Shown here one piece after another: positions 36,173-44,913 of a stretch of 64,000 nt of DNA. The position numbers and the translations under genes are program-made. How positions within the stretch are numbered: the first letter of the stretch is position 1; each line of letters starts with the position of its first letter. A model generated the notes under the pieces. It saw only the letters and a list, made by a program, of their open reading frames with translations. It ran no database searches and was not told the DNA's origin. Source of the DNA: Stutzerimonas frequens (GTDB lineage Bacteria > Pseudomonadota > Gammaproteobacteria > Pseudomonadales > Pseudomonadaceae); contig NZ_JAMOHM010000004.1 of NCBI RefSeq assembly GCF_024448335.1, forward strand, positions 124,001 to 188,000, read 5' to 3'.

Positions 36173-37231
36173 ATGAAGACCTACAACATCGCGGCCATCC
36201 CTGGCGATGGCATCGGCACCGAAGTAATTGCCGCAGGTTTGGAAATCCTCGAAAGCTTGGCCCAGCGCTTGGGCGGCTTCAGTTTTAATGTCACGCACTA
36301 CCCTTGGGACTCCGAGTTCTATATCGAGCATGGCCACTACATCCCTGAAGGTGGGCTGGCCGAAATCCGGAAGGCTGATGCGATCTTCTTCGGCGCCGTC
36401 GGTAGCCTAAAGGTTGCTGATCATGTTTCGCTTTGGGGGCTCCGCCTGCCCATCTGCCAAGGCTTCGATCAGTACGCCAATGTGCGTCCGGCGCGCGTGC
36501 TACCGGGTGTAAAGAGCCCGCTTAGCAATGGCCAAGCTATTGATTGGGTTATCGTGCGGGAGAACTCGGAGGGCGAGTACTCCGGCAGTGGCGGCCGGGT
36601 TCACCAGGGCCTGCCAATAGAGGTTGCCACTGAGGTTTCCACCTTCACCCGCATAGGGGTAGAGCGCATCCATCGCTTTGCCTTTGAACTTGCGCGCAGT
36701 CGTCCTGCAAAGCATTTGACTCTCGTAACCAAGTCGAACGCCCAGCGCCACGGAATGGTGCTCTGGGACGAAGTATTCGCTGAAGTGGCGAAGGACTATC
36801 CGGATGTGCGTACCAACCGCGAACTAGTGGATGCGGTTACTACCACAATGGTACTGAAGCCTGAAAAGCTTGACGTCATCGTGGCGACAAACCTTCATGC
36901 CGATATCCTCTCGGATCTGGCCGCAGCCCTTTCTGGCAGCCTGGGGATAGCGCCGACGGCCAACCTCAATCCCGACCGAACCTTCCCGTCAATGTTCGAG
37001 CCCATTCACGGCTCTGCGTTCGATATCACTGGAAAGGGCATTGCCAACCCCATCGCGACTTTTTGGACTGCGGTGATGATGCTTGAGCATCTGGGTGAGA
37101 AGAAAGCCGGTGAGCACCTGATGCGAGCAATTGAGGAGGTCACGGCCAGTGGCTTGCATACCCCCGATCTGGGTGGAACCGCCACGACTCGACAGGTGAC
37201 CGATGCTGTTCTGGCGGCACTTGCACGCTAG
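36173..37231 (+). CDS. ttuC: tartrate dehydrogenase/decarboxylase
   Basis: A 352-residue NAD-dependent beta-decarboxylating dehydrogenase; ATG 36173 has GGAG 7 nt upstream. Motifs: IPGDGIGTEVIAAGLEIL, FGAVGSLKVADHVSLWGLRL (the DHVSLWGL stretch separates tartrate dehydrogenases from isopropylmalate dehydrogenases), ENSEGEYSGSGGRVHQGLP, TKSNAQRHGM, VATNLHADILSDLAAALSGS and FEPIHGSAFDI. The enzyme acts on L-tartrate, meso-tartrate and D-malate, giving oxaloglycolate, D-glycerate and pyruvate respectively. Glycerate would then be used by the kinase at the end of the cluster. Confidence 0.9.
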   Translation: MKTYNIAAIPGDGIGTEVIAAGLEILESLAQRLGGFSFNVTHYPWDSEFYIEHGHYIPEGGLAEIRKADAIFFGAVGSLKVADHVSLWGLRLPICQGFDQYANVRPARVLPGVKSPLSNGQAIDWVIVRENSEGEYSGSGGRVHQGLPIEVATEVSTFTRIGVERIHRFAFELARSRPAKHLTLVTKSNAQRHGMVLWDEVFAEVAKDYPDVRTNRELVDAVTTTMVLKPEKLDVIVATNLHADILSDLAAALSGSLGIAPTANLNPDRTFPSMFEPIHGSAFDITGKGIANPIATFWTAVMMLEHLGEKKAGEHLMRAIEEVTASGLHTPDLGGTATTRQVTDAVLAALAR

Positions 37232-37374
37232 AAACCGAGCTTCGAAGCGTCGCGACCTCTTCCGCGCGCGTTAGTTTTCCGAAGTCACTCGCTGCTCTGC
37301 CTGGCGCTCAGATGCGCCAGGCATCCATTACAAAAATAACCATATGGAGCCTCCTGAACCAAGGAGGGAACCGA

Positions 37375-38646
37375 ATGAGCCCTATCGAAATAACCCTGGC
37401 CCTACTGCTTTTCGCAACCATCATGTTCGTCTGGGAGCGGATACCGCTGGCGTTAACCGCCATCATTGTCTGCTTGGCGCTGGTGTTGACTGGCGTGCTT
37501 GATGCGAAATCAGCGTTCAACGGCTTCATCAACACTAATGTGATTCTATTCGTCGGCATGTTTATCGTCGGCGGCGCTTTGTTCGAAACCGGAATGGCGA
37601 ACCGTATCGGAGGATTGGTCACACGTTTTGCCAAGACCGAGCGGCAGCTGATCGTTGCAATCATGGTCATTGTCGGCTTGCTCTCAGGAGTCCTCTCCAA
37701 TACTGGCACGGCAGCCATACTGATCCCGGTTGTAATCGGCATCGCCGCAAAGTCCGGGTTTTCGCGCTCGCGGCTGTTGATGCCTCTAGTGTTCGCAGCG
37801 GCGATGGGGGGAAACCTCTCGCTGATCGGCGCACCAGGAAACCTGATTGCACAGAGCGCCTTGCAGAATGTTGGTCTCGAGTTCAGCTTCTTCGAGTACG
37901 CGAAGATTGGTTTGCCGCTCTTGGCTGGCGGCATCATTTACTTCGCCTTCTTTGGCCACCGCCTGTTACCGGCGGGATCATCAAAAGCAATCGCTGGCGA
38001 AACTGAAGTCACCCGGGATTTCAGCTCCGTACCTAAGTGGAAGCAGGTCATCTCACTCATGGTGATGGTTGCGACGATTCTCGGCATGGTATTCGAGAGC
38101 GCCATTGGCATACCGCTGCATATCACTGCCTGCGTTGGCGCGGCGTTTCTGGTTCTAGTAGGTGTTTTGACCGAAAAGCAAGCCTACCGGGCAATCGACA
38201 CTCAGACGATCTTCATCTTCGGCGGCACCTTGGCCTTGGCAAGCGCACTAGAACAGACCGGTGCAGGGGCGACAGTGGCGTCGAACATCATGGCACTGCT
38301 CGGATCAGAACCCTCGCCAGTCCTGTTGCTCGTGGTGATCTTCTTCATCTCATGCGCACTTACCAACTTCATGTCCAACACGGCTACCACCGCACTGTTG
38401 GTGCCAATCGGTATGTCGATCGCTGCCAATCTCGGTGCTGACCCACGAGCTGTGCTGATGGCCATCGTGATTGGCGGTTCGTGCGCATACGCGACCCCGA
38501 TTGGCATGCCTGCGAACCTAATGGTGCTGTCTGCCGGCGGTTACAAGTTCGCTGACTATATGAAGTGCGGCCTGCCACTGATCCTCGTAGCCGGAGTCAT
38601 CGCAATTCCTTTGTTGCTGGTGTTCTTCCCATTCTTCCCGTCGTAA
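37375..38646 (+). CDS. SLC13/DASS-type anion transporter, probably for tartrate
   Basis: A 423-residue membrane protein starting at 37375 behind AAGGAGG. About eleven helices with the two substrate/sodium-binding signatures of the DASS family in their repeats: GVLSNTGTAAILIPVVIGIA and ALTNFMSNTATTALLVPIGM; also GGNLSLIGAPGNLIAQSAL. Substrates of the family are di- and tricarboxylates and sulphate. Its place between tartrate dehydrogenase and glycerate kinase suggests tartrate uptake. Confidence 0.8.
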   Translation: MSPIEITLALLLFATIMFVWERIPLALTAIIVCLALVLTGVLDAKSAFNGFINTNVILFVGMFIVGGALFETGMANRIGGLVTRFAKTERQLIVAIMVIVGLLSGVLSNTGTAAILIPVVIGIAAKSGFSRSRLLMPLVFAAAMGGNLSLIGAPGNLIAQSALQNVGLEFSFFEYAKIGLPLLAGGIIYFAFFGHRLLPAGSSKAIAGETEVTRDFSSVPKWKQVISLMVMVATILGMVFESAIGIPLHITACVGAAFLVLVGVLTEKQAYRAIDTQTIFIFGGTLALASALEQTGAGATVASNIMALLGSEPSPVLLLVVIFFISCALTNFMSNTATTALLVPIGMSIAANLGADPRAVLMAIVIGGSCAYATPIGMPANLMVLSAGGYKFADYMKCGLPLILVAGVIAIPLLLVFFPFFPS

Positions 38647-38727
38647 GCCTCGTTTGGCCACGCTCGTATTGACCAAGCGTCACTTGGAAGCCTAGGCAGC
38701 AAGGATGCTCGCTGATCGGAGATTGAT

Positions 38728-39873
38728 ATGAAAATCGTCATTGCCCCCGACTCGTTCAAAGATAGCCTGAGTGCAGCAGAGGTCGCTGATGTGATTCAGG
38801 CTGGCTTAGAGGAAGTGTTTCCCGAGGCCGAGCTGGTCAAGTGTCCGATGGCAGACGGCGGTGAAGGTACGCTGGATGCAATTCTGGCTTCTGTCGATGG
38901 TGAGCGGTGCAACAGCCTAGTCACTGGGCCGCTGGGCGATATAGTTGACGCAAGCTGGGCCTGGCTTCCGCAATCGCGCACCGCGATCATCGAAATGGCG
39001 GAGGCCAGCGGCCTTCAACTAGTCCCTGTCGCACAGCGAAATGCTTGCCTGAGCTCGAGTCGCGGCACCGGTGAGTTAATTCTCGAAGCCTTAGATATGG
39101 GTGCGCGATGTATTGTGCTTACCTTGGGCGGCAGTGCTACCAACGATGCCGGCACCGGCATGCTGGAGGCGCTTGGTGTACGTTTTCGGGATTCAGACCA
39201 GTCGCCATTGCCGCCTGGCGGGCAAGCATTGGCAAGACTGGAAAGAATCGACGTCAGCAACATGGATCCCCGCCTCGTTGAGGTGGATTTCGAAGTGATG
39301 GTCGACGTTGACAACCCGCTATGCGGCCCCACCGGAGCTTCGCATACTTACGGACCGCAGAAAGGCGCCACTCAAACGGAGTTAGCCGCACTGGACGCCG
39401 CTCTTGCTCACTTTGCTGATTGTTGCCAAGCGCTGTTCGGTAAGGACGAGCGTAATTATCCGGGCTCCGGCGCAGCAGGCGGTCTCGGCTTCGCGGCGCG
39501 CACGTTTCTCCAAGCTAGATTTCGTCCTGGTATCGAGATGGTGGCAGATCTGGTTCAACTAGCACGGCACATTGAGGATGCGGATTTAGTTATCACCGGA
39601 GAGGGCTGCTGTGACGCGCAGTCCCTGCGTGGGAAGACGCCCTTTGGGGTGGCGCGGATTGCGCGCCAATATCATGTTCCAGTTTTCGTTCTGGCCGGCA
39701 CGCTGGGAGAGGGGTACGCCGATCTCTACTCACACGGTATTGATGCCGCTTTTTCAATTGCCTCCGGTCCTATGACCCTCGATGAAGCCTGTCAGCAAGC
39801 TCCGGTGCTTTTACAAGCGTTAGCGCGAGACATTGGCAGAGTGTTTCGGTTAACCATAGAACTGCACAAATAA
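38728..39873 (+). CDS. glycerate kinase (GlxK/GarK type)
   Basis: A 381-residue protein with the type I glycerate kinase signatures: IAPDSFKDSLSAAEVADVIQ, CPMADGGEGTLDAIL, IEMAEASGLQLVP, SRGTGELILEALDMG, LGGSATNDAGTGMLEALGV, GSGAAGGLGFAA and LVITGEGCCDAQSLRGKTPF. It phosphorylates D-glycerate to 2-phosphoglycerate, which feeds lower glycolysis. It is the last gene of the tartrate cluster, 81 nt after the transporter. Confidence 0.92.
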   Translation: MKIVIAPDSFKDSLSAAEVADVIQAGLEEVFPEAELVKCPMADGGEGTLDAILASVDGERCNSLVTGPLGDIVDASWAWLPQSRTAIIEMAEASGLQLVPVAQRNACLSSSRGTGELILEALDMGARCIVLTLGGSATNDAGTGMLEALGVRFRDSDQSPLPPGGQALARLERIDVSNMDPRLVEVDFEVMVDVDNPLCGPTGASHTYGPQKGATQTELAALDAALAHFADCCQALFGKDERNYPGSGAAGGLGFAARTFLQARFRPGIEMVADLVQLARHIEDADLVITGEGCCDAQSLRGKTPFGVARIARQYHVPVFVLAGTLGEGYADLYSHGIDAAFSIASGPMTLDEACQQAPVLLQALARDIGRVFRLTIELHK

Positions 39874-39892
39874 AGCTTACGTTATTCAATGC

Positions 39893-39952
39893 TCGCTTCT
39901 GGCCGATTGCCGCCGGTGACGACTGGCAGCTACCGGGCCAGAGCGGCGTTTC
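39893..39952 (-). repeat. dispersed intergenic repeat, copy B (inverted)
   Basis: Just after the glycerate kinase stop. Its reverse complement (CTGGCCCGGTAGCTGCCAG, TCGTCA, GGCAATCGGCCAGAA) matches copy A at 31762-31816. The two copies bracket the lysR-tartrate block in opposite orientations. The rest of 39874-40107 shows nothing more. Confidence 0.6.
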
Positions 39953-40107
39953 GGTTCACGTGCTTCAGCACGGCGCCGGCTCTTCGAGCAGGCTCGCTGA
40001 GCACTCTTAAACCCCGCAGCGCTGCTTCACCAATGAATGCCCTCTCTCTGCCGCTCACGAATCAACGCACACACGAATTCCGCGTATGCGTTCTATGGGT
40101 ACATTGA

Positions 40108-41352
40108 TTGAATGGTATCGGATGGATCTCATCCAATCCAGAGCTCTGGGGTGCTTTGCTGTACGTACTGGCTGGCCAGTTTGAGCACGCTGGGGTTCTT
40201 GGGGACATCGTTGTAAGGTCTGACCAGGCGTCGGTCGCCCATGAGCTTGGCGGCAATCCAGACAGAGCTGTGGCAGCACCGCGTAACACTCTTCAGCGTC
40301 AGCTCCTCGATGGGCTGCGCTACCTGGTGAAGAACGAGCTCAAGTTGAATCAGCCAGACGCTTCCGATGGCTGGATCACGGCCGATGCGATCTGGCTGGT
40401 CAGCAAGACCGTTTCGGATCGGCTGCGTGCTCACCTCCTCAGCCAAGGGATTGAGGGTGTTCCGGACCGCAACTCCACTCTCTTCAATGTCTTTCAGGAT
40501 AACGGCCTGATTGTTGCGAATCCTGCTGGCAAAGCTATTTGGGATGCCGAAATCCTGAGCCCTACGGGATGGAAGAACGCATTCACGTTCTTGAGAGTTT
40601 CACCTTCACTCATATGGGCAGCTGGCGAAGACCGCCCGGAGCCTTTTGGCGGCTCGGTGCAAGTCCTCAACGAAGAAGCAGCCCCTGCCGCAGCTTCCGA
40701 AGCGCAGGAGGAAAAGCCCAGCCTTACTGCCGGGGGCGGCGATGCCGTTGCGGCAGAGCCTCAAGGGGACGAACCCGCAAGTGACCATGGACCGCAACCC
40801 GATGAGGTAGATGATACGGACTACCTTCTGGATCTGATGGATATGCGTGACGCGCCGACCAATTCGGTACCCGCCCCGGCGATGCCGGCGGCGTCCGAGG
40901 TCGAAGCTCAGTCAGACACTGCCGCGACCGCTACCATCGCTGGCCCGATCGGCGACACGCTAGGTCACCTTTTCATGCACTGGCTAAAAGTGGGTGTAGG
41001 AACCCACAAGATCATTATCAATGATGCAAAAGCCAAGGTTCACACCGTCAACGGCACGGCTTTTCTGGTGACTCCTGAAATATTCAGAAGGTATGCCCAA
41101 GAGCATCCGACCCTCTTCTCAGCGAGGGCTGGCGAAGGACAGCCATGGCTGCAGGTCCAAAAGTCGTTCGAAAAGCTGAAGCTTCACGTTAAGAAGAGCA
41201 ACGGACATAACATCTGGACGTGCGAAGTCTTTGGACCTCGTAAAACGAAAACACTGAAGGGTTATATGCTCAAAAAACCCGGCGACGTATTCACAACTGA
41301 GATGCTGGATAATCCCAATCTCAAACTTTGTGAGAGTCAGGATGATCACTAG
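40108..41352 (+). pseudogene. traI: TraI (MobH-type ICE relaxase) C-terminal fragment
   Basis: A 414-residue frame beginning directly after an in-frame stop, with no ribosome binding site. It matches the C-terminal half of the large relaxase of PAGI-2/clc-type integrative conjugative elements: WGALLYVLAGQFEHAGVLGD, RYLVKNELKLNQPDASDGWI, AIWLVSKTVSDRLRAHLLSQ, FTFLRVSPSLIW. After an acidic Pro/Ala linker comes the TraI_2 C-terminal domain (FMHWLKVGVGTHKIIINDAK, VNGTAFLVTPEIFRRYAQEH). The N-terminal relaxase part with the HD/His triad is missing, so it is a relic. Confidence 0.8.
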
Positions 41353-41392
41353 CTATCATTGGATAGTTGCGCTGAGGTCTGGACTACCCTAA

Positions 41393-42349
41393 TTATGGCG
41401 GATTGACTTTGTTGATGACCGCTTGTGACTGGGCAGCTAGGCCAGCCAAGTAAGCGCCTAGGTCCTGGAAATTGTTTTCCTTGAGAATCCTCGCAACCAT
41501 GGCAGAGCGCTTCTCCTTTAGCGGTAAAAAAATTGCGCAACGCTGGTGGTTGTGCGGGCGGGGCAATGTCTTCCAATAATACGTTGCCTTGAAGCGAGCC
41601 ATAGCTTCGTTGAACCCCAACCAAGCATCAGGCTCATGCGACAACACGAACATGCCGTATTCACGCCTGAGTTCTGTTATAGCCTGCTCACATAACCCGT
41701 AGATCTTATAGGTTCCGGTCAGCTCAACCGGCTGTTCAAGCCGCGCCGCGATGTACTTGGCAGCTGCGAAGTGATGCGAACCGCCGGAGTTCATCAGAAA
41801 GACGCGTCCGTCCCAAGCCCAAGTGGCGAAATAATCGTGATCGACGTGGCTGATGATCCGAATTTCATCCCAGGCCAGATTCTTCGCCAGCTTCGCCGGA
41901 GATATCTCGTCGATCATCTCGGGTGAGTTCCTTACCACCATGTCATCCATGGTGGCGAACTCCTTGAGTTCGGATTTCGACGCGGAGAAGCCATCTACCT
42001 GTTGGATATCGCACCGCCACCGTTGGATCTGCATCTCGCTGCCAACGCGCAATAGTGGGGCGCATTCGATGCTAGTCGAGCCATACCGACCATAGGTGCG
42101 GCAGTGGGTCCATCCATTCAGCTTGTCGCGATATATCCCGCGCTCATAAATAAGAGATCCGAAGTCGTGCCACCTAACAACCGCTCCTGCGCCAATACCT
42201 TTTGCTGTTTCCTGGATGGGCGAATTAAGTTTGACTGGGCTCTTAATCAGCTTCATGAGCGTTGCAGGATACCCACAGTCCTCACGCACTGAGTCCCATA
42301 GAAATGTTCCTGCTCTGCGCCAGAAAGGGAGGGGCTGATCTATCGACAT
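41393..42349 (-). CDS. conserved hypothetical protein of ICE cargo (DUF6685-like)
   Basis: A 318-residue soluble protein. Recognisable blocks are WDSVREDCGYPATLMKLIKS, IYERGIYRDKLNGWTHCRTY, RYGSTSIECAPLLRVG, WDGRVFLMNSGGSHHFAAAK and YIAARLEQPVELTG. The Cys, His and acidic residues in the GGSHHFAAA and GWTHCRTYG blocks could belong to an active site, but I do not know the function. Similar proteins accompany traI at the end of PAGI-2/clc-like elements; the DUF number is from memory. It is convergent with the traI fragment. Confidence 0.55.
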   Translation of the reverse strand: MSIDQPLPFWRRAGTFLWDSVREDCGYPATLMKLIKSPVKLNSPIQETAKGIGAGAVVRWHDFGSLIYERGIYRDKLNGWTHCRTYGRYGSTSIECAPLLRVGSEMQIQRWRCDIQQVDGFSASKSELKEFATMDDMVVRNSPEMIDEISPAKLAKNLAWDEIRIISHVDHDYFATWAWDGRVFLMNSGGSHHFAAAKYIAARLEQPVELTGTYKIYGLCEQAITELRREYGMFVLSHEPDAWLGFNEAMARFKATYYWKTLPRPHNHQRCAIFLPLKEKRSAMVARILKENNFQDLGAYLAGLAAQSQAVINKVNPP

Positions 42350-42499
42350 GCATTCACCATCGTCGGAGGCAGGCGTTCAGTATAAGGATGTACTCAGTAA
42401 GCGGGGTGCCGCGAGAGATTGTCCTAATCATAGATCCCACTCGCCAAGGCGTTGCGGGCCGCAACACCGAGCAGCACAGTGACGAATGAGAGGTGTGTT

Positions 42500-43156
42500 A
42501 TGTGCAGTCGTTACGAAGCCCCTACCCCAGAGCGTTTCCAAGAAGAGTTTGGTGTCGAGTTCGACGCTCAGGAGAAGCTCGAATTGTGGCCAGGTTATGC
42601 CGGGCCGTTCCTGCGCAAGCCTCGCAATGTCGACCCGTACGATGACGCCGTGTTGCCATTTGAAGCTGAGGTGGGAGTGTTTGGGCTCCTGCCCTTCTGG
42701 GCCGACAAAAAGCTGGCACGGTCCACCTACAACGCCCGTTCTGAGACGGCCTCGGTCAAGCGGTCATTCAGGGAGGCATGGAAGAAGGCACAGCACTGCA
42801 TCATCCCTGCGGTGGCGATCTATGAGCCCGACTGGCGAACAGGCAAGGCTATTCCTACTCGAATTTCCCGTGCCGATGGGCGGCTGCTAGGGATAGCGGG
42901 CCTATGGGAGGTAGAACGGCAACCTTTTTTGGGTCTGATGAGCGGATTGACCAACTACACCATGGCTGACGAGCTTCGCGTAAAGCAGGCACTCGACATT
43001 GCTGTCGCGACCGGTGATCTGCTGGCGGTCGACAAGAACGGCAAAACAAGGCGTCGAAAAGGCACAAGCATCAAGTCGACAGATATCCTGATAGCGCCCC
43101 CGCAAAGACCCATCTTCTTCGTGCCACCTCTGAAGAAATCCAGTTCAGAAAACTGA
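42500..43156 (+). CDS. SRAP (YedK/HMCES-like) protein with replaced C-terminal third
   Basis: A 218-residue protein starting MCSRYEAPTPERFQ, so the catalytic Cys2 that crosslinks to abasic sites is exposed after Met removal. The N-terminal two thirds follow the family: LWPGYAGPFLRKPRNVDPYD, FGLLPFWADKK, STYNARSETASVKRSFREAW, CIIPAVAIYEPDWRTGKAIP and RISRADGRLLGIAGLWE. After GLWEVE the usual SFTMLTINA / HPLMxxxH block with the catalytic His is missing. An unrelated ~75-residue tail (GLMSGLTNYTMADELRVKQA, RRRKGTSIKSTDILIAPPQR) takes its place. A gene fusion by deletion is likely; activity would be impaired. Confidence 0.75.
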   Translation: MCSRYEAPTPERFQEEFGVEFDAQEKLELWPGYAGPFLRKPRNVDPYDDAVLPFEAEVGVFGLLPFWADKKLARSTYNARSETASVKRSFREAWKKAQHCIIPAVAIYEPDWRTGKAIPTRISRADGRLLGIAGLWEVERQPFLGLMSGLTNYTMADELRVKQALDIAVATGDLLAVDKNGKTRRRKGTSIKSTDILIAPPQRPIFFVPPLKKSSSEN

Positions 43157-43211
43157 GGGGCGGCATCGCTCTTCGGGTGGTCGGTTCGCCTCCAACGGTA
43201 GTGGTACTGGC

Positions 43212-43844
43212 ATGATACAAGCAGTAGTTTTCGATGTGTTTGGCACGCTTCTCCAGATAGATGAGCGTCGCCATCCTTTCCGCCAACTGATGCAGCACCT
43301 GCGGCTTCAGGGCAGAACACCAAGGCCGGATGACGCACGGACTCTGATGACTCGAAATCTGGGTTTGGCTGGAGCTGCCGATTATTTCGGTGCGCAGTTG
43401 AGCAACTCTGAGTTAGCTAGCCTTGAAAGCGACCTTTTCACCGAGCTGGCCAGCGTTCGCCTTTTCGATGATGCGTTGGAGTCGCTAAATCAGCTAAAGA
43501 ACGCCGGCCTGAAGCTCGCGTTGTGCTCCAATCTCGCAGCCCCATATGCGATTCCAGCCAAACTGTTACTGCCGTCGTTCGATGTTTACGGATGGAGCTT
43601 TGAGGTTGGGGCAATAAAGCCTGAGCCTGCAATCTATCGTCAGATGATCGAACAGCTTGGCTGCGAAGCCTCCGCCATCGCAATGATCGGTGACACGTTG
43701 CAAGCCGATATGCTTGGTCCAATTGGGCAAGGCATGCGGGGCTACCACCTACAGCGTGAAGGAAAAGCCGATCAGTGCGGCTTCGTCTCGCTGATGGACT
43801 TTGCAGCCCACGTTCTGCAATACCCACCATCCGTTAATGGCTAA
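43212..43844 (+). CDS. HAD-superfamily hydrolase
   Basis: A 210-residue protein with motif I VVFDVFGTLL (nucleophile Asp8), motif II LALCSNLA, the Lys of motif III in VGAIKPEPAIY, and motif IV MIGDTLQADMLG. The cap is the small helical type of haloacid dehalogenase/phosphoglycolate phosphatase-like enzymes. Substrate unknown. It lies 55 nt after the SRAP gene on the same strand. Confidence 0.85.
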   Translation: MIQAVVFDVFGTLLQIDERRHPFRQLMQHLRLQGRTPRPDDARTLMTRNLGLAGAADYFGAQLSNSELASLESDLFTELASVRLFDDALESLNQLKNAGLKLALCSNLAAPYAIPAKLLLPSFDVYGWSFEVGAIKPEPAIYRQMIEQLGCEASAIAMIGDTLQADMLGPIGQGMRGYHLQREGKADQCGFVSLMDFAAHVLQYPPSVNG

Positions 43845-43930
43845 AGCTGCGTCGCCAGTTCTAGCTGTCGCCGCTAGACCCGGATGGCTTACAGGCATGA
43901 CGACACCCTTTTTCTGTAACGGGAGCTCCT

Positions 43931-44821
43931 TCAGCTCTTGAGCGCCAGAATACGCCGAGCGCCGTTGAGAACGATGAATCCCACAACAGTACCGATAATC
44001 AGGTCTGGGTAGTTGGATCCACTCCAAGCGACGAGCGCTCCGGCGACTATGACGCCCACGTTGATGACCACATCATTGGCGGAAAATATCCAGCTCGCTT
44101 TCATGTGGGCCCCGCCTTCCCTGTGTTTGGAAATCAGCAGCAAACAACCCATGTTGGCGAGCAATGCCAGGAATGCGACGGCCATCATTATCAGCGACTC
44201 GGGCTCGCTGCCGAATACAAAGCGTCTAAATACCTCTACGAGCACGCCGAGAGCCAAAATCAGCTGGAGCACACCAGCAAGGTGTGCAGCACGCACCTGC
44301 AGGCTGACGCTACGCCCCACCGCATAAAGGGCTAGGCCGTACACTGCCGCGTCAGCGAACATGTCGAGCGAGTCGGCAATCAGACCCGCGGACCTGGCGA
44401 CCAGACCAGCAGTCATCTCTACCACGAACATGAAGGCGTTGATGCCTAACAGTAAACGTAGGGAGCGGGACTCCTGTGTAGATTCCGCCGAATTCTCGAC
44501 GGCTTTAATCATCTCCGGGTCTGCAGTGACGGTTTTCTGAAGTGTGGCGCCTAGCCCTAACGCCGCCAGCTTTGTAGTTATGGGCTCAACGGCCCCGTCA
44601 TGCATGACGTCTAATCGACGGTCCGATAAATCAAAAGTCAGTTTCCGAATTCCGTCCAAACTATTCAGCGCCAAGCGGATCATTCGCTCTTCTGATGGAC
44701 AATCCATCTTGGGCACGGCGTAAACACTGACCCATTGCCCCGTCGTATCGGAATGATTTTGCACACCGGCATCGGCGGCTGGTGTCGCATCGCAGCCGCA
44801 GGGACCATCGGACTTGCTCAT
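43931..44821 (-). CDS. CDF-family cation exporter with N-terminal HMA domain
   Basis: A 296-residue protein. A Cys-rich start (GPCGCDATP) is followed by an HMA-like domain ~30-95 (VYAVPKMDCPSEERMIRLAL). Six membrane helices of the cation diffusion facilitator family then carry the metal site SAGLIADSLDMFADAAVYGLA and SANDVVINVGVIVAGALVAW. The final part is short, without the long cytoplasmic CDF tail, as if the HMA head replaces it. It exports divalent metals such as Cd, Zn or Pb. A CadR-type promoter and a divergent MerR-family gene precede it. Confidence 0.88.
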   Translation of the reverse strand: MSKSDGPCGCDATPAADAGVQNHSDTTGQWVSVYAVPKMDCPSEERMIRLALNSLDGIRKLTFDLSDRRLDVMHDGAVEPITTKLAALGLGATLQKTVTADPEMIKAVENSAESTQESRSLRLLLGINAFMFVVEMTAGLVARSAGLIADSLDMFADAAVYGLALYAVGRSVSLQVRAAHLAGVLQLILALGVLVEVFRRFVFGSEPESLIMMAVAFLALLANMGCLLLISKHREGGAHMKASWIFSANDVVINVGVIVAGALVAWSGSNYPDLIIGTVVGFIVLNGARRILALKS

Positions 44822-44862
44822 GATACGGCTCCACTTGAAATCGAAGATGGGGTCATTAAAAG

Positions 44863-44884
44863 CCCTATAGCTACTACAAGGTCA
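44863..44884 (-). promoter_or_regulatory. CadR/PbrR-type operator-promoter
   Basis: On the minus strand TTGACCTTGTAGTAGCTATA then GGGCT. A -35 TTGACC overlaps an imperfect ACCTTGTAG/CTATAGGG inverted repeat, the arrangement of MerR-family cadmium/lead promoters. It faces the CDF gene. Confidence 0.65.
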
Positions 44885-44913
44885 ATAATGCAGAGCCGAT
44901 AAGGATTCACACG

